Position numbers and translations under genes: made by a program. The notes under the pieces were generated by a model. The model saw only the letters and a program-made list of their open reading frames with translations, made no database searches and had not been told where the DNA came from. A stretch of DNA of 64,000 nt from Ideonella_A sp963843805 (GTDB lineage: Bacteria; Pseudomonadota; Gammaproteobacteria; Burkholderiales; Burkholderiaceae_C): the NCBI GenBank assembly GCA_963843805.1, contig CAWJLY010000010.1, positions 186,001-250,000 on the forward strand, in the 5' to 3' direction. Each line of letters begins with the position of its first letter. The first letter of the stretch is position 1. Of the stretch, positions 29,210 to 38,259 are shown piece by piece.

Positions 29210-31072
29210 ATGACCCCGCGCTATCGCGATGCGCAGGTCGGTGGCTGTGTCGAAGCCACCATCGAGCAGCGCGCCGATGGCAGCACCGTGCTGCGCTCGG
29301 TCGAGCCGCTGCGCGAGTATCCGGAGCGCCTGACCGACAGCCTCGAACAATGGGCCCGTGAAGCGCCCGACCGCAGTTTCATTGCGCGCCGTTCAGTCGA
29401 CGGCGGCGAGTGGATCGAAGTCAGCTATCGACAGATGCTGCAACGCGTTCGCAGCGTCGGCCAGGCGCTGGTCGACCTCAAGCTGTCGGCCGAGCGGCCG
29501 GTCGTCATCCTGTCGGACAACGACATCGAGCACCTGACACTGGCGTTGGCCGCGATGTGGGCCGGCGTGCCGTACGCGCCGGTCTCCAGCGCCTATTCGC
29601 TGATTTCGCAGGACCATGCAAAGCTGCGTCACATCGTCGGCACGGTGACGCCGGGATTGGTTTTTGCGAGCGGCCCGGCCTATGCCAAGGCTATTCAGGC
29701 GGTGGTTGCCGACGACGTGACCGTGGTGCTGACCGAAGGCAGCATCGATGGCCGCGACACGCGCTCGTTCGCCAGTCTGCTCGAGACCGCGCCCGGCCGA
29801 TCGCTCGACCAGGCGCATGCCGCCGTCAACGCCGACACGATTGCCAAATTCCTGTTTACCTCGGGCTCGACCAAGGCGCCGAAAGGTGTCATCAATACCC
29901 ACCGCATGTTGTGCGCGAACCAGCAGATGCTGCGTCAGTGCATGGGGTTCCTCGCCGACGAGCCGCCGGTGCTGGTCGACTGGCTGCCGTGGAACCATAC
30001 CTTCGGCGGCAACCACAATGTCGGCATCACGCTCTACAACGGCGGCACGCTCTACATCGACGATGGCAAGCCGACGCCCAAGGGCATGGCGCAAACGCTG
30101 CGCAACCTGCGCGAGATCTCGCCAACCGTCTACTTCAATGTGCCCAAAGGCTTCGATGAACTGGCCACCGCGATGGACAGCGACACGGCACTGCGCGACA
30201 GCCTGTTCAAGCGCTGCAAGGTTTTCATGTTTGCCGGTGCCGGCCTGAGCCAGGCGGTCTGGGACAAGCTCGATGCGCATGGCGAAGCCGCCATGGGCGA
30301 GCGGGTCCGCATCATCACCGGACTGGGCATGACCGAGACGGCGCCGAGCTGCACCTTTGCCGTCGGCACCGACGTTCGCTCCGGCCATATCGGCCTGCCG
30401 GTGCCGGGTGTCGAGGTCAAGCTGGTCAAGGACGCCAGCACCGGCGACAAGACCGAGATCCGCTTCCGCGGCCCGAACGTGATGCCCGGTTACTGGCGCG
30501 CGCCCGAGCAGACCAAGGAGGCGTTCGACGACGAAGGTTTCTACCGCACCGGCGACGCGGTGAGCTTCGTCGACCCGGCCGATCCGCAGCGCGGCCTGTT
30601 GTTCGACGGTCGCACCGCCGAGGATTTCAAGCTCGATACCGGCACCTTCGTCAGCGTCGGCCCGTTGCGCGCGAAGATCATCCTGGCCGGTGACCCGTGT
30701 GTGCAGGACGTGGTGATCACCGGCATCAACCGCGGCGAAGTCGGCGCACTGCTGTTTCCGCGGCCCGACGAATGCCGCAAGCTGGCCGGCGCGTCAGCCG
30801 GGGTGCCGCTGCCTGAGGTGCTGCACCATCCCATGGTTCGTGCCTTCTTCCAGACGCTGGCCGACAAGCTGTGGCGCGACGCCACCGGCAGCGCAACCCG
30901 TGTCGCCCGCATCCATGTGTTGGCCGAGCCGCCGGCCATCGATGCCGGCGAGCTGACCGACAAGGGCTCGATCAACCAGCGTGCGGTGCTGGCCCATCGC
31001 GCCTCGCTGGTCGAAGCGCTTTACGGGGGCGGCGACGCCGATCCTTTCCTGATCCTTCCGAACAAGGGCTGA
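29210..31072 (+). CDS. Feruloyl-CoA synthetase-like aryl-CoA ligase
   Basis: A ~620-residue member of the ANL adenylating superfamily. MTPRYRDAQVGGCVEATIEQ starts at the ATG at 29210; a GTG nine bases earlier is also possible. The phosphate loop is LFTSGSTKAPKGVINTHRM near residue 220, the aromatic motif DWLPWNHTFGGNHN follows, and GLGMTETAPS is motif A5. The ribose-binding region is FYRTGDAVSFVDPADPQRGL, then FDGRTAEDFKL, where the usual catalytic lysine region is atypical as in feruloyl-CoA synthases. It activates hydroxycinnamates with ATP and CoA. The SDR starts four bases after its stop. Confidence 0.85.
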   Translation: MTPRYRDAQVGGCVEATIEQRADGSTVLRSVEPLREYPERLTDSLEQWAREAPDRSFIARRSVDGGEWIEVSYRQMLQRVRSVGQALVDLKLSAERPVVILSDNDIEHLTLALAAMWAGVPYAPVSSAYSLISQDHAKLRHIVGTVTPGLVFASGPAYAKAIQAVVADDVTVVLTEGSIDGRDTRSFASLLETAPGRSLDQAHAAVNADTIAKFLFTSGSTKAPKGVINTHRMLCANQQMLRQCMGFLADEPPVLVDWLPWNHTFGGNHNVGITLYNGGTLYIDDGKPTPKGMAQTLRNLREISPTVYFNVPKGFDELATAMDSDTALRDSLFKRCKVFMFAGAGLSQAVWDKLDAHGEAAMGERVRIITGLGMTETAPSCTFAVGTDVRSGHIGLPVPGVEVKLVKDASTGDKTEIRFRGPNVMPGYWRAPEQTKEAFDDEGFYRTGDAVSFVDPADPQRGLLFDGRTAEDFKLDTGTFVSVGPLRAKIILAGDPCVQDVVITGINRGEVGALLFPRPDECRKLAGASAGVPLPEVLHHPMVRAFFQTLADKLWRDATGSATRVARIHVLAEPPAIDAGELTDKGSINQRAVLAHRASLVEALYGGGDADPFLILPNKG

Positions 31073-31075
31073 GCG

Positions 31076-31840
31076 ATGAAGTTCCAGGGGCAAAGCGCCA
31101 TCGTCACCGGCGGTGGCTCGGGGCTCGGCGAAGCGGTCGCGCGTGAACTGGCACGCCTGGGCGCCAAGGTCGCCGTGCTCGACGTCAACCAAGCCGGCGC
31201 GCAACGGGTCGCCGCCGAGATTGGCGGCATGGCAGTCAAGTGCGACATCACCGACAGCGCGTCAGTCAGCGCGGCGCTCGATGCCGCGCAGGCGGCGCAC
31301 GGCGTGCCGCGCATCATCATGAACATCGCCGGTATCGGCAGCGCCAGGCGGGTCGTCGGCAAGGATGGCAACCCGGCGCCGCTGGAGGATTTCGAGCGCG
31401 TGGTGCGGGTCAACCTGATCGGCACCTACAACGTGATCCGGCTGGCCGCCGCGCGGATCGCCAAGCTCGATGCGCTGGAAGACGGTGAACGCGGCGTGGT
31501 GGTCAATACCGCATCGGTGGCCGCCTTTGATGGTCAGGTCGGCCAGGAAGCCTATTCGGCCAGCAAGGGCGGCATCGTCGGCATGACCTTGCCGCTGGCG
31601 CGCGATCTGGCCCAGTACGGCGTGCGTGTGGTCACGCTGGCGCCGGGGCTGTTTGCGACACCGCTGATGAAGGAATTGCCCGACGCCGTGCAGGCGTCAC
31701 TGGCCGCATCGATACCGTTTCCCAGACGATTGGGCAAGCCCGAAGAATTCGCCGCTCTGGCTGCTCACGTTGTCAGCAACGGCCACCTGAACGGCGAGGT
31801 GATCCGGCTCGACGGTGCGCTGCGCATGGCGCCGCGCTGA
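31076..31840 (+). CDS. SDR-family 3-hydroxyacyl-CoA dehydrogenase (HSD10 type)
   Basis: A 254-residue SDR. The cofactor loop is IVTGGGSGLGEAVA, VLDVNQAGAQRVAAEIG gives the NAD specificity strand with Asp, NIAGIGSARRVVGKDG follows, and the active site is YSASKGG near residue 160. The pattern SARRVVGKDGNP and FPRRLGKPEEFA are marks of type-2 3-hydroxyacyl-CoA dehydrogenases. It likely oxidises the 3-hydroxy-3-aryl-propanoyl-CoA made by the hydratase. It follows the CoA ligase directly (TGAGCGATG) and precedes the MarR gene by 22 bp. Confidence 0.85.
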   Translation: MKFQGQSAIVTGGGSGLGEAVARELARLGAKVAVLDVNQAGAQRVAAEIGGMAVKCDITDSASVSAALDAAQAAHGVPRIIMNIAGIGSARRVVGKDGNPAPLEDFERVVRVNLIGTYNVIRLAAARIAKLDALEDGERGVVVNTASVAAFDGQVGQEAYSASKGGIVGMTLPLARDLAQYGVRVVTLAPGLFATPLMKELPDAVQASLAASIPFPRRLGKPEEFAALAAHVVSNGHLNGEVIRLDGALRMAPR

Positions 31841-31862
31841 GCAGCCGGGTTGACAAGATCCG

Positions 31863-32345
31863 ATGTCGACTCGAACCAGCCCGGCGCTGACCGGCGCCCT
31901 GCCCGAATCTGTCGATCGCCTGCAGCTCGGTCCGTTGAACGAATTGCTGGGTTTTCATCTGGCGCGGGCAGCGGTCACGACCTCGTCGATGTTCGAGCGC
32001 CAGATCGGCAAACCGTTCGGGTTGAGCAAGGTCGAATTTTCGATGCTGATGCTGGTCATGGGCAACAGCGCACTGAACCCGAAGCGGCTGGCCCAGGCGC
32101 TGGCGCTGACGCCGCCGCAGACGACGATGCTGCTCGATCGCCTGCAGGCGCGCGGCCTGCTGCACCGCGAACGCAGCGAGGTCGATCGTCGCTCACAGAA
32201 CGTGGTGTTGACCGAAGCCGGCGATCGCATCGCCCGCGCCAGCGCAGCGGCGGCCAGATCTGCTGAATCGGCACTCGGCGATCAGCTCAGCGGCGCCGAG
32301 CGAGCGATGCTGATCGAATTGCTCGGCAAGGTATCTGGCAACTGA
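31863..32345 (+). CDS. MarR-family regulator (CouR/FerR-like)
   Basis: A 160-residue winged-helix regulator. The recognition region is NPKRLAQALALTPPQTTMLL, then DRLQARGLLHRERSEVDRRS as the wing. It closes the hydratase-ligase-SDR operon. MarR proteins in such clusters (CouR, FerR) repress until hydroxycinnamoyl-CoA binds; the same logic is likely here. The palindromes at 28,112-28,132 and 28,211-28,231 are the obvious candidate sites. Intact frame. Confidence 0.85.
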   Translation: MSTRTSPALTGALPESVDRLQLGPLNELLGFHLARAAVTTSSMFERQIGKPFGLSKVEFSMLMLVMGNSALNPKRLAQALALTPPQTTMLLDRLQARGLLHRERSEVDRRSQNVVLTEAGDRIARASAAAARSAESALGDQLSGAERAMLIELLGKVSGN

Positions 32346-32426
32346 GGCGCGGCGTCCGCGACACCGCAGCGCCACCGCGGTTACAGTGCGTCGAGCCAGC
32401 GCCGAGTTGGCAGCATCGGAGCATCC

Positions 32427-34336
32427 ATGGATACGGCTGCCTCGCGGGCGGTTCATCTGAAGGGCTTGTTGACGCGTCACCTGGCCGACCTGCTCGGCGA
32501 GATCGGAGCCGATGCGCTGCAGCTGCTGCTCGATCACCTCGAGTGGGTCGAATTGCCCGGCGGCGCCACCTTGATGAAACAAGGCGACCCTGGGGACTCG
32601 ATGTACCTGATTGTCAGCGGCCGGCTGCGCACCTACATCGACGACGACTCCGGTCAACATCGCCTGGTGCGCGAAATCGCCCGCGGCCAGACCGTCGGCG
32701 AAATGAGCCTGTACACCGACGAGCCGCGATCGGCGACGCTGGTGGCGATCCGCGATACGGTTCTGGCGCGGCTGCCGAAGGCTGCGTTCAAGCAGTTGCT
32801 GGCGATCAGCGGCCAGGTGTCGATCGCGCTGACGCGGCAGCTCATCAAGCGGCTGCAGAAAGATGCCCTGCGCTCGCCAACGGATCGGCCGGTGACGATC
32901 GGCCTGATCTCCGTCACCGACGGCATCGATGCGGCCCGGTTTGCCGCGACCCTGGCCAGCGCCTTGCGCGGCAGCGGCCGCGTCGCGGTGATCGACGCTG
33001 ACGCGCTCGACGACGAACTGGACGAACCGGGCATTGCACAACGTGACCAGACGGACGCCGAAACCAATCGACAGATTGCCCTGCGCCTCGACGAGATCGA
33101 AGCCCGGCATGATTTCGTGCTGCTGTTGAGCGACGCCACGCCAAGCCAGTGGACCCAACGCTGCATTCGACAATGCGACGAGATCTATCTGCTGGCCGAC
33201 GCCGACCCAGCTGCCGCGGATTCACCCGACTGAACAGCAATGCCTGATGCAGCGGGAGATGCGAACCGATGCGCTGCAAATTCTGGTGCTGCTGCATCCG
33301 GCGGATCGGCAGACGCCGTCGGCCACCACCGCCTGGCTCGAGCGTCGCCCGATCGCCGAGCATCTGCATGTGCGCGTCGGGTCTGCTGCGCGACTTTGCG
33401 CGCCTGGCCCGGCTGATCAGCCGCACGGCGGTCGGTCTGGTGCTCGCTGGCGGCGGTGCCCGCGGGTTGGCGCATCTGGGGGTCTACCGCGCGCTGCAGG
33501 AGCGCGGAATCGATATCGATGTGGTCGGCGGCACCAGCATCGGCGCCGTGATGGCCACCTATGTGGCCAGCGACCAGCCAGCGGCCAGCGTGACCGCCAA
33601 TGCGCGGCGGGCGTTTTCGGTCAACCCGACCGGCGACATGAATCTGATTCCGATGTTGTCGCTGATGAAAGGGCTGCGCCTGCGGCGCATCGTCGCGCAG
33701 GCGCTGCGCGAACTGATCGGCCGCGACGGTGCCCGCATCGAGGATCTGTGGAAAACGTATTACTGCGTCGCAACCAACTATTCACAGGCTCGCGAGCAGG
33801 TGGTTGCCAAAGGGCCGCTGCTCGAAGCCATCCTGGCCAGTATCGCGATCCCCGGCGCGCTGCCGCCGCTGATCAGCGACGGCGATCTGTTGTGCGACGG
33901 TGGCACCTTCAACAACTTTCCGGTCGACGTGATGCGCCGCATGCGCGGCGTCAGCCGGGTGATCGGCGTCGACCTGACGTCCGACGAACCGCAACGCTTC
34001 GACTTTTCGGAGATACCGGGCAGCTGGGCCCTGTTGCGCGACCGCCTGCGCCCGCGCGCGCTGCGCCGCTTCCGGATGCCGTCGCTGGCCGCCTATCTGA
34101 TGAATGTCACGCTGCTGTACAGCACCTCACGGCAACGCCAGGCCCGACAACTGATCGACGTGTATCTGAGCCCGCCACTGGCCGACATCGGCCTGCTGCA
34201 CTGGAAGCGATTCGAGCAGATCGTCGAGACAGGCTATCGCCACACCTGCGAGGTGCTCGACGCGCCAGCCGACAGCGCCAACGACGGACACACCACGCCC
34301 GAGCCCACCGGGCTCAGCGCTGCTGCGGCGCCTTGA
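32427..34336 (+). CDS. Cyclic-nucleotide-binding/patatin fusion, NTE-type phospholipase (two +1 frameshifts)
   Basis: One protein of about 635 residues split by single extra bases near 33229 and 33375. Residues 1-150 form a cNMP-binding beta-roll (GGATLMKQGDPGDSMYLIVS, REIARGQTVGEMSLYTDEPR, SATLVAI). A linker with Rossmann-like RPVTIGLISVTDGIDAARFA and RVAVIDADAL follows, as in yeast/human NTE relatives. The C-terminal patatin domain has VLAGGGARGLAHLGVYRALQ, the nucleophile GGTSIGAVMA and dyad LLCDGGTFNNFPVDVM. It is expected to be a lysophospholipase gated by a nucleotide or by the CNB fold. Its 3' end overlaps the convergent aldolase gene by 23 bp. Confidence 0.85.
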
Positions 34337-35117
34337 AACGCGCACACAAGGCATCGGCCGCCCGTGCCAGCAGGCCGAGATCGGCGCCCACCGCAACAAA
34401 GCAACTGCCCATGTCCAGGTAGTGTCGGGCCAGCTTTTCATCACCGGTCAGAAAGCCGCTCGGCTTGCCGGCGGCGTGAATGCGCGCCATCGCGCCGTCG
34501 ATCGCCTTGATCACATCGGGGTGCGACGGCTGACCGAGAAACCCCATCGACGCCGACAGATCGCCGGGGCCGATGAAGATGCCGTCGACACCGGGCACGG
34601 CAGCGATCGCCTCGATTTCGTCCAGCGCAGCCGCCGTCTCGACCTGCACCAGCACGCAGATTTCTTCATGTGCCGATTGCCAATAGGCCGGGATGCGGCC
34701 GAAATTGGTGGCTCGCGACGCACTGGCAAAGCCGCGCACGCCATGCGGCGGGTAGCGGGTGTGGCTGACCGCAGCGGCGGCCTCTGCGGCGTTCTGCACG
34801 CACGGGATCAGAAAGGTCTGCACGCCCAGGTCGAGCAGCCGCTTGATGGCCACCATGTCGTTCCACGGTGGGCGCACCACGGGCGTCGTCTTCGGGCTCG
34901 CCATCATGGCTTGAAGCTGGCCATGCATCAGCGGCAGATCGTTTGGCGAATGCTCCATGTCGAGCAGCACCCAGTCGAAGCCGGCGCCAGCGATCACCTC
35001 GACCGCAACCGAGCTGGCCAGGCTGTTCCACAAACCGATCTGTGCTTGTCCGGCGGCAAGCGCGCGCTTGAAGTGGTTGACGGGGATGCCGGACGGGCTG
35101 GCGGATGCTGGGGTCAT
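34314..35117 (-). CDS. HpcH/HpaI aldolase family protein
   Basis: A 267-residue class II, metal-dependent pyruvate aldolase. QIGLWNSLASSVAVEVIAGA, FDWVLLDMEHSPND, VVRPPWNDMVAIKRLLDLG and GVQTFLIPCVQNAAEA are the family blocks. The metal ligand Glu is in VLVQVETAAALDEI and the Asp in GIFIGPGDLSASMGF. Members retro-aldol cleave 4-hydroxy-2-oxoheptanedioate or 2-keto-3-deoxy sugar acids. The neighbours (patatin fusion, membrane protein) do not tell which. It stands alone on the minus strand with 185 bp to the next gene. Confidence 0.87.
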   Translation of the reverse strand: MTPASASPSGIPVNHFKRALAAGQAQIGLWNSLASSVAVEVIAGAGFDWVLLDMEHSPNDLPLMHGQLQAMMASPKTTPVVRPPWNDMVAIKRLLDLGVQTFLIPCVQNAAEAAAAVSHTRYPPHGVRGFASASRATNFGRIPAYWQSAHEEICVLVQVETAAALDEIEAIAAVPGVDGIFIGPGDLSASMGFLGQPSHPDVIKAIDGAMARIHAAGKPSGFLTGDEKLARHYLDMGSCFVAVGADLGLLARAADALCARFKAPQQR

Positions 35118-35302
35118 CGTGGTCGTTCGTCGTGGATGGGGCGGTTTGGCCCGGGAAGCCGTTCGGCCGCAGAAGATCTGCACGAAAAGGCCATGTAGCC
35201 GGCCTGAAACTTCACCGCCACACCGTGCATTCTAGGAGGACTGCAAACAACGCTGGCGCGGCTGTCTACCGCGGCACAGCCGATGCCATGCGGGCCGGCA
35301 CA

Positions 35303-35809
35303 TCACTCCTTCAGCTTGTCGTCTTCGCGTTTGGCATCTTCCATCGCTTCCGGCTCGAGTTCTTCAGCCGAGCGGTTCAGGTGGATGAAGACACCCCAGC
35401 CCGCCAGCAGAATGCCGGTGGCAACGATCAAGCTGGAGGCGTAGATCAGGTCCGACTGCTGCTCATGCAAGGCCTTGAAAGTGGCCACCAGCCCTTCGAT
35501 CGCCAGCGCGACGATCACCACCACGAAAAAGCGTGACAAGAAGCGCCGGACGCGGGTCGGCGCACTGATGTCGGCGTCGCGGATCACTTCTTCCTCGGTG
35601 ATCGTTTCGCTGATCTGCAGAGCGACGACGGCTGCTGCAAGCAGGCCCACGGCCTCGATGATCTCTTGTGCCGCATTGGCATCGAAACCGCCCGCAACAG
35701 CCACCCAGCCTGCCTGCGCCGCAATCAGCGTCAGCATGATCGCGGCTGCCGCAAACAGCATGGCCATCACGACATGGACGAGGCGATAGGCTGTCGTCAC
35801 AAACTTCAT
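35303..35809 (-). CDS. Conserved membrane protein with four predicted TM helices
   Basis: A 168-residue inner-membrane protein that I do not assign to a named family with confidence. Hydrophobic segments are at ~12-32 (VVMAMLFAAAAIMLTLIAAQ), ~50-65 (VGLLAAAVVALQI), ~92-108 (FFVVVIVALAIEGLVA) and ~122-142 (YASSLIVATGILLAGWGVFI). ISETITEEEVIRDADISAP, which is acidic, forms the cytosolic loop, and the C-terminus is highly charged (EELEPEAMEDAKREDDKLKE). The charged tail and loop suggest a partner or regulatory role. It lies 107 bp from the TIR gene, same strand. Confidence 0.75.
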   Translation of the reverse strand: MKFVTTAYRLVHVVMAMLFAAAAIMLTLIAAQAGWVAVAGGFDANAAQEIIEAVGLLAAAVVALQISETITEEEVIRDADISAPTRVRRFLSRFFVVVIVALAIEGLVATFKALHEQQSDLIYASSLIVATGILLAGWGVFIHLNRSAEELEPEAMEDAKREDDKLKE

Positions 35810-35916
35810 CGGTCTCTCCGGGATCGGTCGGTTCAGCCAGGTCAGTTGCAATTACGGCGAATCATGATTGGGATCGGGCGCGCGGCCATCGGCAACGAGG
35901 CGCACGCCCGCCAAGC

Positions 35917-36726
35917 TCATTCGCAGATATATGCATATTGTGGATGCCCCGGCGAGCAGATGGCCTGGCAGGTATTGACCCGGACCCGCCCGCTCCGGCA
36001 TTGCGGTTCGGGCGCCGTCCAGGCGGGGTTCGGTCCCCAACAACCGCAGACTTTCATGCCATGCCCGCTTGGGAAACCGCGCGCACCGGGCTGTCCGAGC
36101 AGCGGTGCAGCGCTGCCTTTCTCCTGATCCAGCCAGTTGCCGATTGCCCCCATCACCAGCACCACCACCACCACACCGATCCACATCGACTTGCGACTCT
36201 TGACCTCCGGCTCCGGACTCGGCCCGGGTGTCGGTGGAATCGGCTTGTCCTTGCGCAGGAAACCCGGCAACTTGGCCAGCATGTCGATCAGCCGTTGCAC
36301 GTCACCCCGCCAACTGACATCGGCCAACTCCAGCGCCTGACGGCGCACCAGCGGGCGCAAATCCTTGGGCAGCTCGGACGCGTCCGGCAGCCGGGCCCCC
36401 TCGAGCAAAAGTGGCACCACCCGGACTTTGCGCGCCAGCGCCGTCGCGATTTCCTGGCGGATCCAGTCGTTCGGATTGTCCAGCCGCCGCTTGCCATCCT
36501 TGGCGTCGGCGATGTCGAGCCATTGCCGACCGATCAGCACCAGCATCACCGAACACCGCGCGAGTGCCGCCTCGAGCGAATCTGCAAAATCCAGGCCCAG
36601 TTCGATGCCCTCGACATCTCTGAAGACGGCGTCAGCGCCGAATGCCAGACTCAATTCATCCGCCAGACGCCCGGCTGCATGCCGCGCATCGTCGCGCCGG
36701 TAGCTGATGAAAATGCCTTCAGACAT
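35917..36726 (-). CDS. TIR-domain protein with a transmembrane segment and Cys-rich C-terminus
   Basis: A 269-residue protein. Residues 1-150 form a TIR domain: MSEGIFISYRRDDARHAAGR, FRDVEGIELGLDFADSLEAA (containing the Glu expected for TIR NADase activity) and LVLIGRQWLDIADAKDGKRR. A proline-rich linker (PIPPTPGPSPEPE) leads to one TM helix (SMWIGVVVVVLVMGAIGNWL) near residue 185. The last ~60 residues, predicted periplasmic, carry six cysteines (CGCWGPN...QC...TC...IC...IC). Bacterial TIR proteins cleave NAD+ in defence or act as scaffolds. No Thoeris, CBASS or Pycsar partner is next to it. The single-pass, Cys-rich layout points to envelope sensing, which is inference. Confidence 0.82.
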   Translation of the reverse strand: MSEGIFISYRRDDARHAAGRLADELSLAFGADAVFRDVEGIELGLDFADSLEAALARCSVMLVLIGRQWLDIADAKDGKRRLDNPNDWIRQEIATALARKVRVVPLLLEGARLPDASELPKDLRPLVRRQALELADVSWRGDVQRLIDMLAKLPGFLRKDKPIPPTPGPSPEPEVKSRKSMWIGVVVVVLVMGAIGNWLDQEKGSAAPLLGQPGARGFPSGHGMKVCGCWGPNPAWTAPEPQCRSGRVRVNTCQAICSPGHPQYAYICE

Positions 36727-37212
36727 GACCTGCTCCGCGAGTGCGCCGGCCGGAAATTTGTCGGGCCGAGAGGCTGGCCTTGGAACGTGTCACGGGACCA
36801 AGGCAAGCCGCCAACCGGGGTGGGTCGACTTTACAACTTGTGAGGCAGGCAACCATGCGGTCGAGCGGGTTGACGAACGTCACGTACCGAGGTTGTGGGA
36901 GAACGGCGACAGGTCGGGGCCATCAGGCCGACCACAGGCCTGACTTGGTCCCGACCACGCCGGACCCTTGCACAGTGAACAGGATGGTTCGACGGGTCGG
37001 GCTCCACCCGCCGTCATGCGGATTCCTCACGTGCTTTCTCGAACCACCAGTTCGAACCCGAGGTCGACCAGCCGCGGGCAGTCGCTGCGGGGCGGCATGC
37101 TCAAGCATGCCCGCGCGCCTGCCGCGACCCATCGCGGCAGGACTTGTCGGGGCGGCGACCTGCTTTTCATCCGGCGCTGCAACTTTTGTCGCGGCGATGC
37201 GTACTATCGAAC
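36727..37212. other. 486-bp gene-free region with three strong inverted repeats
   Basis: No coding frame with family features is seen. The divergent promoters of the TIR gene (minus) and the SDR (plus) must lie at its ends. It holds TCAGGCC-N7-GGCCTGA at 36,923-36,943, GGCATGCT-CA-AGCATGCC at 37,094-37,111 and CTGCCGCGA-CCCA-TCGCGGCAG at 37,119-37,140. These could be extragenic palindromes, a small RNA or transcription-stop structures. Confidence 0.6.
37094..37140. repeat. Two tandem perfect hairpins upstream of an SDR gene
   Basis: The 8-bp arms GGCATGCT/AGCATGCC are separated by two bases. Seven bases later, 9-bp arms CTGCCGCGA/TCGCGGCAG enclose a CCCA loop. Both are perfect. They lie 73 bp before the SDR start. 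A T-run does not follow, so this is not a standard intrinsic terminator on the plus strand. Confidence 0.6.
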
Positions 37213-37980
37213 ATGAGCGAGAACACGCAGCCCCCCATCCCCGCGAAGGCGCCTGTCGCCTCGACGGATATCGCGGTTGTCATCGGTGCATCGGGCGGCA
37301 TCGGCAAGGCCCTGGTCGCGCGGTTGGCGGACGACCCGCGGTTCGCTTGCGTGCTGGCACTGTCGCGCTCGGCCGCCTCGGCAAGCAGTGGACGCACGGT
37401 GGTGGGCGCAATCGACATCGGCGACGAGACCAGCATCGCTGCGGCAGCTGCGCAGGCGGCCGCATTGGGCAGCGTCCGGCTGGTGATCGTCGCCAGCGGC
37501 GTGCTGCACGGCGGCGGCATCGCGCCCGAGAAGAACTGGGGCGCACTCGACGCCGCACAGATGGCGGCGGTATTCGCGGTCAACAGCATCGGGCCGGCTT
37601 TGGTGGCCAAACATTTCCTGCCGCTGCTGCCGCGCAGGGGTCGATCGGTCTTCGCTGCTTTGTCAGCCAGGGTCGGCAGCATCGACGACAACCGGCTCGG
37701 CGGCTGGTACAGCTACCGCGCCTCGAAGGCGGCGCTGAACATGCTGCTGAAGACCTTCGCGATCGAACTGGCCCGCCGCGCACCGGAAGCGCTGTGCATC
37801 GGCCTGCATCCGGGAACCGTCGATACCGCCCTGTCACAGCCGTTCAGCGACAACGTGGCGCCAGGCAAATTGTTCAGCGCCGCGCAATCGGCCGGCTATT
37901 TGTTGCAGGTGATCGACGGTGTCGATGCGGCCGACAGCGGGCGCGTCTTTGCATGGGATGGCCAGGCGATTGCGGCCTGA
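37213..37980 (+). CDS. SDR-family protein (C-factor/CsgA-like)
   Basis: A 255-residue SDR starting MSENTQPPIPAKAPVASTDI, followed by AVVIGASGGIGKALVARLAD. NSIGPALVAKHFLPLLPR and YRASKAALNMLLKTFAIE (Tyr/Lys) are present. The GLHPGTVDTALSQPF segment is typical of the C-factor/CsgA subgroup of cell-surface-signalling SDRs, whose substrates are mostly unknown. It appears monocistronic. The 279 bp after it (37,981-38,259) holds no convincing gene apart from the efflux promoter at its end. Confidence 0.82.
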   Translation: MSENTQPPIPAKAPVASTDIAVVIGASGGIGKALVARLADDPRFACVLALSRSAASASSGRTVVGAIDIGDETSIAAAAAQAAALGSVRLVIVASGVLHGGGIAPEKNWGALDAAQMAAVFAVNSIGPALVAKHFLPLLPRRGRSVFAALSARVGSIDDNRLGGWYSYRASKAALNMLLKTFAIELARRAPEALCIGLHPGTVDTALSQPFSDNVAPGKLFSAAQSAGYLLQVIDGVDAADSGRVFAWDGQAIAA

Positions 37981-38216
37981 CATGCACAGCCGGCTTCGAG
38001 CTGCGCCATGGGGTGGCGCACGCGACCGGCTGGCTGGCAAACGTCTGCAACCCATCGATGCCGTACCGGCTGACCCACCTGCTGCCGGAATCGGGGCTGA
38101 CCGTGCCATTCTTGATCGCCGGTGCCGGCGCCAAGGTGCGAGCTGCACCCGGCTGCTCGACGGCGAACTCGTCAAGCCGCAGCGCAGTCGTCAGAAAGAC
38201 CCTGGTCCGATCAAAC

Positions 38217-38230
38217 TTTGCCTAGGCAAA
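38217..38230. promoter_or_regulatory. Perfect palindrome TTTGCCTAGGCAAA, MarR/EmrR operator
   Basis: A 14-bp perfect palindrome, followed by ATATTAT, sits 30 bp before the MarR start. TTGCCTAGGCAA is a form often seen ahead of MarR-controlled EmrAB-type efflux operons. It very probably binds the MarR protein at 38,260-38,739, which would repress itself and the nodT-emrA-emrB genes. Confidence 0.75.
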
Positions 38231-38259
38231 TATTATGCGGTCCGAGCGGTTGCCGATCC

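Noticed and set aside
36741..38225. A ~490-residue plus-strand frame across the gene-free region and the SDR
   Set aside because: Composition is Arg/Gly/Ala-rich without family features, and it overlaps the well-supported SDR in another frame.
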